A DNA stretch of 64,000 nucleotides from Pseudofabraea citricarpa. Its lineage: Eukaryota > Ascomycota > Leotiomycetes > Helotiales > Dermateaceae. Where the stretch lies: contig JAPWGK010000004.1 in assembly GCA_029641185.1 (NCBI GenBank), positions 1,984,001-2,048,000 of the forward strand, written 5' to 3'. The notes below the pieces were generated by a model. It was not told the DNA's origin, made no database searches, and saw only the letters and a program-made list of their open reading frames with translations. The translations under genes were made by a program, and so were the position numbers. This document shows, piece after piece, positions 45,450 to 56,044 of the stretch; position 1 is the first letter of the stretch; each line of letters starts with the position of its first letter.

Positions 45450-47710
45450 GATGACAGACTCGAGTTTGGTGTTGGAGGAACAATGGGCAAGTAAGGATAG
45501 GAGAGAAGTCAAGAGACAAAATGAATGAGGACCCCGTCTTGATGCAAAGCCAGGACCGAGGTGAGATCTTGCCCTTTCATACTTTCTGGCTTGTCCCCAG
45601 ACCCAACCACCACCAGAAACTCATCATTTCAAGCCCCGAAGCGACCAAGTCCGAAAAAGTGATATGGGACTCCGAGTCAGCGAACGGATAGTTTGAAACA
45701 AGCTACAAAGACTCGAGATTTTGCTAACAGGTAGTTTCCTGGTATCATTGGAGGTGACTAATGTTGCAGGACTCGTTTTGTATGGCTGGGACATAGGACA
45801 AGGATCTGAGCCAACCAGCCCCAGAAGAAGAAAAGTAACCTTGTTACTCTGAACTCGACATTTACTTTGCCAGCTTGCAAGTCTCAGTTGATAATTATGG
45901 AATGTCCGCTCTGATTCAAGGAGTTGTTTCCGCTCGCATATGTGCCTCCGTAGCGGCTTTCCCGAGAGACAAAATAATTTCAGGTCCGTCCTCCCGAACC
46001 CGAATTTGCCATCTCCTAACTTTTCAGGAAAGCCCCAACTTTTGGAGCGGGAGTCAGTGCGTGACATACATCAATTGCGGTCGAGCTGGCCTTGCTGCCA
46101 TAGTAGTTCTGGATTTTTGACAGCATAACACTAGCCTCTGCAGATCATGGATCCAGGGCCATGGTTCCTATGACACAATGACCTGCCTAGCAAAAGGCAA
46201 ATTTCCGTTGCTGGGAATAAATGATGAAATTTAAGCCACATATTGGATTCAAAGGCTTGTTGCGGCCGTAGATTTGATGAGAGGAAAACAAATCAACAAG
46301 CTCGAACAATTTCCACCCGCTGCGCATTGAGAGGAATCAAAGGGCTGCTATAGCCCGAGAAAATATGGATTCAGTCTTATCTGATTACTTGAGTACTTCA
46401 GCAATAGACGGCTGGCGATCTATGCGAGTTGGCTAAGGTTTGAAATGGTGCTTTTGTGGAAGAAGGAAAGAGTGGAAGAGGGAGAGATGAGCCATATTTC
46501 TTTCCAATCGTACACGTAGGATGGCGATCCAGACTACAAACTAACATAACGCTTGCGATCTAGCTAGCTGGGTATAGCGAAGAGATAGCAAACTCACTCA
46601 AGCTCAACTATAAGAAAAAGGAAAGCAGAAGACGTGAGAAGCATGGTCAAGCGATGAAAGCCAATGAATATGTAGCGTACCGAACTGCTAGTCGCTTGTA
46701 GCGGGTGTCGTCCCGGTAATTAGTCCCCGGCAACCTCGTTCTGACCTCTCCCTGTTCTGTCACAAAAAGAAAACTTCCGGTAAATCGCATGTGGCTTTTC
46801 TCGGTTCTAGGTCCAGTACCAAAACATGTTTTTTGAAGCATGTAAGCGTCTCGTTTGGTCTGCATGCATAGGTTGCATCCTATCCATGCCAGTAATGCAG
46901 AGGTTGCATCGGAATGCACAACGGACTTGATTTGGTATTTTTACTGCTCCCCTTGGTAAGATAATCTGCGATACATAAAAATATTAGCCAAATTACTAGT
47001 AAGTTGTAGTACCTATACCCGTTTTGGATGCTGCACATGTTTGACTATTAATTGTTTTCACAATTTATTCCCTTTTACTCCCTGAATTCTCCGCAATGAG
47101 TATAGAATCATGAATAATTATGTACATTTAGTAACTTTGCATTATTAACTTTATCATTCCCGCTGAATAACCAAATAATATTAGAAATACCATTGCAAAA
47201 TCTAGCTATAAACCAGCCAGTCTTCTCGTTTCCCTGGGAAGGTACCAGGGTACCAGAGGCCTGGGTTCTTGGAGTTTTGCATATGGATGATATCCGTCGT
47301 GCATGGGAATTGGTCGAGGTGCAAGCTTATTGGCGGGGTTGCTCCCAAAACTATAGCAATCATACGATCTACTGCAGAATCAGACTTCCCCACTCGATTC
47401 TACCTTATCTGGCCCGAAGTTCTCAGCCTTTCGTTGTAGTACAACGGGAAGGTTGCAGAAGCTGACCCTTTCTTCCGAGACCTTTTTTATTGGTGTCGGG
47501 ATGCTCCCTCTTCTGATCTTATCGTCGCTCGGCCCTGAAGATTGCTATCTTGACAGCTTCTGCAGCCGAATTCAGCTTTTCACTGTTCCTCACATTTGGA
47601 GTTTCAACTTCAGCTAAATTACTTGCCGCTCAAAAGATTGAGAAGACTGTTTGTTCTCTTACTTCGGTACGTATATTCGAACCCTGCAGTAACCATCAAG
47701 TATCCACAAA
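45450..47710. other. 2.3-kb intergenic region, no gene recognised
   Basis: Contains the upstream regions of two divergent genes. Minus-strand open frames at 45624-46067 and 46647-46919 lack conserved motifs, and the latter lacks an ATG. The section 46920-47200 is AT-rich. A 5' UTR of the P450 gene probably starts after 47400. Confidence 0.5.
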
Positions 47711-49656
47711 ATGGATGCTCCCAAGGCATATCTTGGGTTTCTCAACAACCCCATCTACTACGCACTTGCTTTCGGAATCTTTTCGGTAGGATGGGTAATT
47801 TACCAACGCTTTATCTCGCCCCTTTCGGATATCCCAGGACCATTTTGGGCATCCATCACACGATTCTGGTACCTCAACCGGGTCATTGCCCAGGATATGC
47901 ATCATTACACGAAAGCACTTCACCGGAAGTATGGTTAGTATTTCCATATTGTTATATTTGCATGTTCGAAAGACACTAATGGTAACAAGGACCGCTTGTT
48001 CGAATCGCTCCTGATGAAGTCTCCTGTTCTGAGCCTGAGGCCAAGGATATCATTTATGCTACCAATAAAGGGTACACAAAGGTTCGTCGATTCATTTTGG
48101 TTGAAGATCAGTTTGAATAACAAATTCATATAGACAGACTTTTACATCACTCAAGCCCCGAATATTTGTTAGTTACCTTCTCTAATTTTATCCATACTTC
48201 ACTGACGACCCTCAGCCCCCCATGGAGATAGTTTTACACAGTTGGACGAAAAGAAGCACACATACAGACGCAAGATGATCAACGGAATATTTCGCATGGA
48301 ATCAATTTTGGAAAGTGAAAAGTACATGGATAATGTGACTCGGGCATTTTTCGCGCAGATGTCTGAATTTGCTGACACAGGTGCCTCCATCGATATGAGC
48401 GAGTGGCTCCACTTGTAAGTCTACATTTCAAACCCCTCAGCAAAAAGAAGAAGAGAAAAAGAAAGCTCATACTATGCAGCTACACCTTCGATGTCATTGG
48501 AGAACTCTTCTTCGGACGAATGTTCGGTTTCGTTGACGAGGGAAAAGACATTGGTGGTTACATAGAAGCAGTTGATACGATCTTGCCACACGCTATCAAA
48601 ATGGGTGCAATACCTAAATGGCAACGCCATTTTCAGTTCCTGATGATCTTCTCGAGCAAGTTCCGACATGCTATCAGATCCTTCAAAGCCCTGGCAGTTG
48701 CTTCTATTGGCCTTGTTGATGAAAGAGTACGAGAAAAAAGCGAGCGTACTGAGTATGTGCATTATTTCACCCTCACTCTGAAATATTCAAAACTGAAAGT
48801 CGTCTAGCATGCTGAACAAGCTACTTGACCTGGCAAAGGAAAAGTCGCCAGAATTCGACATGGGGGATGTTTACACCGAATCGTACGCTGCTATGTAAGT
48901 ATTCATGTCTGTTTGGAGGCCTGGCCTTAACTTCCTGTAGCTTTGCTGGCAGTGATACCACCGCTATTGCCATGCGGTCTACTATCTATCATCTTTGTCA
49001 CAATCCAAGCATATACTCAAAGCTCGAGGCTGAGATTGACGCATTTCATGTCCAAGGTCAACTCTCCTCCTATATCACTTATGCAGAGGCAATAAAGCTG
49101 CCTTATCTGATGGCTACGATCAAAGAGGCTATGCGCGTTCACCCTTCAATTGCTCTAACATATCCAAGACACATCCCTAACGGCGGAGCAGTGATCAGTG
49201 GAAAGTATTTCCCTGAAGGTGTAGGTTCATCACATACCTTTTCGGGCCCATTAATAATCATGATTTTCAGTACCGAGTCGGAGTAAACCCATATGTGTTA
49301 CACTATCAAACTTCAATCTTCGGCGATGATGCAGAATCCTTCAATCCTGACCGATGGTTCCGACCTGAAGCCTCAAAGATGGACCGGTATATGTTCCAGT
49401 TCGGAGCAGGGTCTCGTGGTTGCATTGGTAAGAGTATTGCGCTTTCTGAGTTGTACAAATTCATTCCGCAGTTCTTGAGGGCCTTTAAAGTTGAATTGGT
49501 CGATCCTGAGAAGGAATGGGTTGAACATAATACGTAAGCCATCAGTTTGATATTTGCTCAAGATTCATTGCTGATGTTGTTTGAAGCTGGTTTGTGAAGC
49601 AAACAGGCATTGACTGCCGTGTTAGCAAGAGAGAAATCATTCCCAGTGTTTGGTAG
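47711..49656 (+). CDS. Cytochrome P450 monooxygenase, 506 aa, nine exons
   Basis: Exons 47711-47933, 47990-48081, 48134-48167, 48216-48414, 48480-48752, 48808-48894, 48941-49220, 49271-49533 and 49587-49656, all phases agreeing. An N-terminal membrane anchor (YYALAFGIFSVGWVIYQRF) leads to the hinge SPLSDIPGPFWASITRFWYL. The P450 core shows HGDSFTQLDEKKHTYRRKMI (C helix), AGSDTT at 305-310 (I helix oxygen activation), EAMR at 365-368 (K helix ExxR), FNPDRWF and the heme loop FGAGSRGCIG with C447 as iron ligand. It resembles ascomycete P450s of the pisatin demethylase/benzoate hydroxylase-like group, but the substrate cannot be assigned. It is anchored in the ER. No biosynthetic backbone gene lies nearby, so it may be a stand-alone enzyme. 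It converges on the adhesin gene with 107 bp between stops. Confidence 0.92.
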
Positions 49657-49763
49657 TGGTTTGGAAACTTGTACAAGATACAGATATCATAATATTTGTC
49701 ATTCAGGAGCTTTCTATGGGAATTTTGATCGTCTTGTCCAAAAATGTCATATTTTCGCAATAA

Positions 49764-52700
49764 TCAAACTGAGGAATGCTGAACTTCCACCAAATCAAAG
49801 GTATCGATATAAAATGCATCTGGCCCTATCCTATTGGAACAACCACCACTCAATGTTACTGAAAGCGTCTTCGTGGTGGCAGTGAATTCAAAAAGTGAGC
49901 GAATCCACCCCGGTGACTCGTAATCATATACCAGTGCTGTACCCGAAATAGTAGCATCCGAGGTGTAACTATACACGCTGCATCCCGAAGATAAATAATT
50001 GGCAACACGGGAATAGAACGAAAATTCGTATGTCGTTCCAGGATATATGAATATTGTTTGTGTCATCGAAAATGATGTGCCATCACTCGCAAGACAATAC
50101 GTTCCACCATGGCACGGACTATCATCAGCCAGGGTAGTAGTGACTGTGGTGCCTGCGTCTACATCCCATGGGGCTACATCACCAGTCTCGAATCCTGGAT
50201 TATCAAGCATGGCTGTAAATTTCGGAACAGAATACGAGACTGCACTCGGCGGTGTTTCTTCTTTGGCATCTGTGCCTTGGGCTAAAGCAGAAAAGCTATC
50301 TGCATAAATCTGGAATTCCTCATCTGTAGACGAGCAAGAAGTCCACACATCCAGCCTAAAAGCCGTTTGGTTGGCGGTAAATGTCAAGCTCATCGGAGTC
50401 CACTCCAAACCGAGCTGGTCGTAATCGTAAGTGTCGGACTTGATCCCATAAGAAGGCCCCGCCAGATATGTAGCACATCCTAATGACTTGAAGCTCGCTA
50501 ATCTCGCGTAGCCCTTCACTACATATGTCAGACCTGGACAGGTTGCAAAGGTCTGTGAGAAAAAGTCCCCGCCTTCAGCACCCCCGGCGACACCTAAACA
50601 GTTATTTCCTGTTCGACACGGAGTCTCGGGGGAGTTAGATACGATGCTCAAAGGGGATTCTTCGTTATAGGTAATCCATGGCGAGATGTCCGATGTTGAC
50701 TTTTCGAAGCCTCCATTCACCAATGGACTGATGTCGGTACATGACGGAACGCTAGTTGCTGTAGGTTTCGGAGCCTCAGGTAACCCTGGAGCACTCAGTT
50801 GAAAATCATCCATGTAGATCGCATATGGTCCATCCAAAGATGTACAATATGCAAATTCGGAAATGATATATGTTTTTCTTTTCGGCGTAAAACTTAGAGA
50901 ACTCTTTATCCATCCCAGCCCAACCTGATCATAATACACGGTGTCGGAGTAAGCAGTCGGCATATCTAAACTATTTCCGTAAAGATAAGATGTGCATGAA
51001 GATGAGCCGGATCGTGCAAGACGAGTATAGACCGATAAGTTGTAAGTCACGCCAATACAGGTGGGGATTAACCGTCTAATTGATAAAGCCATGGCTGCAC
51101 AGTAAGATCCTGTTAAACATGGCGTGTCGGAAGAATTTGAAATGATAGAAAAATCTTGATATTGATAATCTTTAAGCCACGGGTTGAGATCTCCAGTCTC
51201 AAAGCCTGGATTGACGAGCTGGGAAGGTGCACATGGTGGAACTATAATAGACGGGCCGGTAGGAGAACCAACTGCTACGACAGATATGGCATCTGCATAG
51301 ATCTGAATGCCTTTTCCGTCGGCTGAACGCGAACCGGAAAGGGATATTGAAATCGTTGCAGACTTCCGGGCCGCTTTGAAGGTAAGTGTTGTTTTGATCC
51401 ATCCAGACCCCTCTGTGTCATAATCGATGGTGTCTGCATAGACAATAGGGCTAGATGCGTCATACTGAGAAAGGTACGAGGAGGTTCCGTCACGCAACGG
51501 ATCGGCAATACGGGTATATGCCGTAACGTCGTAGGTCACACCGGGACATGTAACGAATGATTGAGAGAACGCACCATTTCCATCCTTAACCGCAAGACAG
51601 TAGTTACCGGTGAGACATTGCACGGCACTCGAATTAGCAACAACGGCTATACCAGTGTTGTCTTTAGTTACATCGATCCATGGACTGACCTGCCCTGTCT
51701 CAAAATCGCCATTTATTAATGGACTGGTAAAGGTACACGATGGAGCTGAGCTCGTTGTCGATGATGATGATATCTTGGTGGTGCTGATTGTAGATGTTCT
51801 GGATGTTGAAAATGTAGAAGTGCTACTTGATAAGGAAGTGCTACTTGATAAGGAAGTGCTACTTGATAAGGAAGTGCTACTTGGTAAAGAAGTGCTGCTT
51901 GATATAGAAGTGCTACTTGATATAGAGGTGCTGCTTGATAGAGACGTGCTGCTTGATAGAGACGTGCTGCTTGATAGAGACGTGCTAGATATTGATAACG
52001 TTTTGCTGGTTGATGTAGAACTGCTGCTTAACGTAGAGGTGCTGCTTGACGTAAAGGTGCTCCTTGATGTAGATGGACTTGCTGATGTAAGAGTGCTAGA
52101 TATTGATGAGGTCTTGCTAGTTGATGTAGAAGTGCCAGCTGGCGTAGAAGTACTGCTTGAGGTAGAAGATTTAGCCGTCGTGGTTGTAGAAGAGGAAGAT
52201 TGTGCCGAGCTTAATGTTGTACTGGTGGTAGTGCTCGTGGATATTTTACTTGTACTCATACTTGTACTCGTACTTGTACTTTTGGTACTCGAGCTTGTTG
52301 ATGAAGGTCGACCTGAAGATGTTGTGGTAGAGCTGGTGGTAGTAAAAAAAGAATTTAATTTTGTGCTGGTGGTTGAAGATCTTGTAGAACTAAGCGTCGT
52401 ACTTGATCCCGAGGTTGAAGTTGGTTTATCTGTAGATGTTGACATGGAACGATTTGTAGTTGAGGACGATGTTGTGGCCGTTGAGGATTTTGTCGTGGAA
52501 GTCGACCTTATGGTAGTCGAAGACGTTGTACTTGAAGTGAATTTCGTGCTTGATGTAGATCTTGTGCTCGATATTGTAGTGGTTGAAGATTTGGTAGTTG
52601 TAAAACATTTGGAGGGATCTCCTGAAATCAAGACTGTCACAGTGTCTGTTAAGAATACAGTGGATGTAGCCGTGACTACTATTGAGAAGATGCTTGTAAT

Positions 52701-52802
52701 AGTCCTCGCACAGGTACTGGTAGGTGAGGCATGACGTGGGAAGTTGTTTGCATAAACTGTTGGGAGCATGAAAGTCCATAGAAAAAAGAGTTTACACCAC
52801 AT
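49764..52802 (-). CDS. Secreted Ser/Thr-rich adhesin-like protein with four CBM-like repeats, 1012 aa
   Basis: Single exon. A signal peptide (MWCKLFFLWTFMLPTVYA) is followed by a Ser/Thr stalk of about residues 65-350, which would be heavily O-mannosylated. Within it are about ten 6-residue SSSTSL-type units. Then come four homologous repeats of about 165 residues, starting near 354, 521, 686 and 860. Each has an NGDFETG/NPGFETG-type start, a PCxTGxYC or related Cys pair, a CPGxTY segment, a YTR/YARLA strand and a GWIK.SL.F strand. This is the form of beta-sandwich carbohydrate-binding (CBM4/9-like or galactose-binding) modules. I see no GPI-attachment tail; the chain ends QHSSV, so the protein may be secreted or cross-linked. 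Likely role: cell-surface adhesion or sugar binding (inference). Confidence 0.82.
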   Translation of the reverse strand: MWCKLFFLWTFMLPTVYANNFPRHASPTSTCARTITSIFSIVVTATSTVFLTDTVTVLISGDPSKCFTTTKSSTTTISSTRSTSSTKFTSSTTSSTTIRSTSTTKSSTATTSSSTTNRSMSTSTDKPTSTSGSSTTLSSTRSSTTSTKLNSFFTTTSSTTTSSGRPSSTSSSTKSTSTSTSMSTSKISTSTTTSTTLSSAQSSSSTTTTAKSSTSSSTSTPAGTSTSTSKTSSISSTLTSASPSTSRSTFTSSSTSTLSSSSTSTSKTLSISSTSLSSSTSLSSSTSLSSSTSISSSTSISSSTSLPSSTSLSSSTSLSSSTSLSSSTSTFSTSRTSTISTTKISSSSTTSSAPSCTFTSPLINGDFETGQVSPWIDVTKDNTGIAVVANSSAVQCLTGNYCLAVKDGNGAFSQSFVTCPGVTYDVTAYTRIADPLRDGTSSYLSQYDASSPIVYADTIDYDTEGSGWIKTTLTFKAARKSATISISLSGSRSADGKGIQIYADAISVVAVGSPTGPSIIVPPCAPSQLVNPGFETGDLNPWLKDYQYQDFSIISNSSDTPCLTGSYCAAMALSIRRLIPTCIGVTYNLSVYTRLARSGSSSCTSYLYGNSLDMPTAYSDTVYYDQVGLGWIKSSLSFTPKRKTYIISEFAYCTSLDGPYAIYMDDFQLSAPGLPEAPKPTATSVPSCTDISPLVNGGFEKSTSDISPWITYNEESPLSIVSNSPETPCRTGNNCLGVAGGAEGGDFFSQTFATCPGLTYVVKGYARLASFKSLGCATYLAGPSYGIKSDTYDYDQLGLEWTPMSLTFTANQTAFRLDVWTSCSSTDEEFQIYADSFSALAQGTDAKEETPPSAVSYSVPKFTAMLDNPGFETGDVAPWDVDAGTTVTTTLADDSPCHGGTYCLASDGTSFSMTQTIFIYPGTTYEFSFYSRVANYLSSGCSVYSYTSDATISGTALVYDYESPGWIRSLFEFTATTKTLSVTLSGGCSNRIGPDAFYIDTFDLVEVQHSSV
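51810..51990. repeat. 18-bp minisatellite coding Ser/Thr-rich hexapeptide
   Basis: About ten copies of an 18-nt unit (GTGCTACTTGATAAGGAA and variants with ATAGAA or AGAGAC) lie in tandem within the adhesin. Each unit codes for one SSSTSL-type block, so copy changes keep the frame. Confidence 0.85.
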
Positions 52803-54155
52803 ATTGATCTTGTTCTGAAACTGCTATTTACAAGAGTCAAAGTAAATAAGGATTGAATATAATGGAAATGACTACGAATATAAGGAAAGTGCTCTGTTTC
52901 CACAAGAATTTGAGTCTCTTCCAGGTCAGTTCTAGCCACGGACAGTCACAAATATTGTTCTGAAAACATGCATTCAAGCCCAGTTTAAGCGAGGGGCTTG
53001 CTTTGTGAACTTCAGCCCTGCGCCACACATTATGTTCGCTGAGGTTTAGAGATCTGCTTTTGATAACTTGGCAAAGACCGTGTGGGACTAGACTCAGGAG
53101 ATAGTCTCTCAGCTATAAGGTCTTGAAGAGCCTGATAGAAAAGCTCCTTGATCCAGGCGTGACCGAAATGTCCCGCCAGTCTGGATGCGAACTCGTGGGC
53201 TTAAATTAAGGTTCATGTCAGTCAGCTTTCTATCACCAAAATACGCCCAGGTTCCGCAAATGACAAAGTCTCCTTGGCGAGGCTTTGAACCCACCATCCC
53301 AGAGCATACTCTTCTCTCGCTGATGACTTGGATGTGTGATAACCTCTTGCCAAGTCGTCTATTAGCTGCCATACCAAAGCTTGTTGCTCGCTTTATGATA
53401 GTCGAAAGTAGAGTTTATCGTAACGGAAAAGGGAGAAAAAGTGCTCCATACTATGAGTACAAGGAATCTAGTTATTGAGATTATATTTTTAATTTCCTGG
53501 CCGGAGGATAGGCCAGCCTTTCCAGGGTAGTCTTGATGTAAAGTATCGACGTACCTAAATCATCTTTAGAATCAAGATTTTTGCGAAGAATTTGCGAATT
53601 AATGCTAACCTTAATCTTTCAGGCATGGAACCCGCCTTGAAGTCTTGAAAATTTTACCCCAACCCATCTGTTGAGTCTCTGAAGATTATCATCATTTATT
53701 TAGATTGATTCTTACAAATACGGCCTCTCGACCTTTTTGATAGCAAGTATCCATAAATGGATTAGTCTCTCTGATTTGTGAGTGTGAGACAGAAACGACT
53801 TCTAATAAATGTGATTGCCAGGACGTTTTAAACTGTATTAATGATGAAAATTGAGTCAGGTCTTGCATGCACATGCGGCTGCTCGATTATAAGCTTTCTG
53901 GTATCATGGTAGTATGTTATCTTTCAGCTCTCTTCCTACACTTTACAAAATTCGATCTAAAATGGCAGGGTATATACCTTCGGTATTAAATACATCAAGT
54001 AGAGCTTGCGATTTTCTGTCGAATCAGCTTTAAGTAAACTACTAATTATTTTCTAAATTCATTCCAGCCATTCTTTGGAGTTCAAAATAAATTAAAATTA
54101 GATCTTTTACTCCTCCATCGCAATTGCTCCACTCGAATATATGCCTAACTACGAC
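52803..54155. other. AT-rich intergenic region
   Basis: 1353 nt, the second half clearly AT-rich. Open frames around 53109-53478 on both strands overlap each other and contain no known motif. Nothing else recognised. Confidence 0.5.
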
Positions 54156-55316
54156 TTATGGCAAAACATATCCCCCGTCAATAAGCACATCACTCCCGGT
54201 CATATACGACGAAGCATCGCTAGCAAGATACAAATACAGTCCCTTGATCTCCTTCACATGTCCCTGCCTGCCTAAAACTGCCATACGGTATGCTTCATTA
54301 ACTGCCGCAGGGCCCGCACCCATTTTTGTATCGAAAAAGCCCGGCGACACGATATTCACGCGTGCAAAATCGCGCCATTCTCGCGCCAGTGACTTTCCGA
54401 ACTGGGTTACGAAGGCTTTGCTGCCGTTATAGACAGGTTGGTCGACAGGTACGTTGACGATATGGGCGCTTATGCTTGAGGTTATGATGAGGTTGCCGTG
54501 GTTTTGAGCTTTGAAGATCGCGCCGGCATATTTAGAGCAATAGAGGACGCCGTCAACTTTTTAGGGAAAAGATATGTTAGTAGCATGTTCTTTATTGTAT
54601 TTTTCTTTTTGGGGAAAGGTGAGGTGGATGGCACGAACCGTTGACAGACATCTGTTTTCTATATTCTTCTAGTGTTTGTTCGAGTATTGGCTTGGAAATA
54701 GACATTCCTGTTATTCGCCAACCAGATTTCGTTAGGTTTATCTTTTCCAGAACAAATAAGGGAGAGAGTATCGATAATAAGATAAACATCATCTCCATAC
54801 CTGCATTGGCGACGAAGACGTCAATCTTCTCGAAGTCTTTGACTACTTTTGCCATAGCGCTTTCCACGGCTTTGGGATTTGATACTATGGAATTGGCTTT
54901 CATCAGGTTTTGGTGACTGAATAACGTGAAGCTCTATGGTTCGCTAGGTTAAGGACTTACCGTCAACCTGGTAGGCGGAAACTTTTACATTGTGTTGTTT
55001 CGATAAAGCCGCCGCTTTGGCGACTGCAGAGTCGTTGCTATACGCACACGGGATTATATCAGTATATGATCTCGATCGAGTTAACTTAAAGGTTTTCATG
55101 CCATGTTTTAACTTACGAACTATACCACATCGCCACACTAGCTTTTGCCTCTACCATGGCTTCAACAACAGAAAATCCAATCCCATCTGCTGCACCAGTT
55201 ACGACGACGACGCGGCCATCGAGTTGGAATTGTTCTAGGACGTTGGTAGGTGTTGCAGGAAAGGGGCGGGGGAATGTATCTCTGACGACGGCGCACTCAT
55301 TGAAGGACATAGACAT
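54156..55316 (-). CDS. Short-chain dehydrogenase/reductase (sorbose/xylulose reductase-like), 280 aa
   Basis: Exons 55117-55316, 54961-55037, 54801-54896, 54639-54707 and 54156-54556, all in phase. Classical SDR: the Rossmann Gly motif is GRVVVVTGAADGIG, followed by VDVFVANAG-type strand IDVFVANAGMSISK. The catalytic residues are S175 in IITSSIS and Y190-x3-K194 in PVYNGSKAF. The C-terminal segment SYMTGSDVLIDGGYVLP is typical of the family. The N-terminal leader with PFPATPTNVLEQFQLDGR resembles fungal NADPH-dependent sorbose (SOU1-like) and L-xylulose reductases, which interconvert ketoses and polyols in the cytosol. It shares strand and neighbourhood with a Zn2Cys6 regulator and a polyol dehydrogenase, which supports a polyol role. 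Confidence 0.88.
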
Positions 55317-56044
55317 CTTGGTGGTATGTTTCGTGATAGGGACAATCAAAAGTAAAATAAAATAGGAAGATTGAAGTTGGAGAAAGTTGGGCGAAGAAAT
55401 CTTTATGTAGCGTGTTCTCAAATTCTCAAATATTTTATATGCCTTTCCCTGTCTTTTCCTTCTGTTCTCTTAAGCTACTCTTTCCTTTTAGTACACAAAT
55501 GTCAGATGACTTCAAGCATGTCGTCGTGCGTGTTAGTTTGATTTTTGTTGTTGTAAAGCTCCACCAGGAGGGGGCCGGACGACAGCGCTCCGTGTCAAAG
55601 TTGTTCTGGGATATTCGGTAGACTGTATACCGACATAGATACGTGTGACAAAAGGTAGATTTATTGATTAGGAATTCAATGATCCGGTACTAATGCCGTC
55701 TATGTCAGGCGCTATGTAGAGCGGTGAGTGAAAAATGGGCCGTTGAAGTTCACTATTCTGTTGTGCTATGGGTGCTCCATGTAGACTTTCCAGTAGCAGG
55801 ACACGTTTGACTTGTGCAGGTTATGTTTTGATCAATAAGCAAGTATATACTATGGAAAACTGGAGCCTGCCTGATACGGAGTGTGAATCTATGATGTGGG
55901 CCGTCAATGTGTATCTAAAAGGTATAGCGATAGACTTCTGAAGGTAGCAAGTTGCAAACAACAATTGTTCGTTTCTAATATTCGAGATTCTATAATTTGA
56001 AGTTCATGGCTGGCGCAATAACTTTCTCCCACATCTTTGTTCTA
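55317..56044. other. Intergenic, upstream of SDR gene
   Basis: 728 nt holding the SDR promoter and the 3' end of the Zn2Cys6 gene. No repeat or gene seen. A CCGGACGACAGCGCTCCG stretch near 55573 contains CGG-type triplets but does not copy the repeat upstream of the dehydrogenase gene. Confidence 0.45.

Noticed and set aside
51610..52734. 374-codon open frame on the plus strand rich in Val, Leu and Asp
   Set aside because: It is the antisense of the Ser/Thr-rich adhesin stalk; repetitive coding DNA opens the opposite strand.
53109..53478. Overlapping open frames on both strands
   Set aside because: No conserved motif and they overlap each other head-on.
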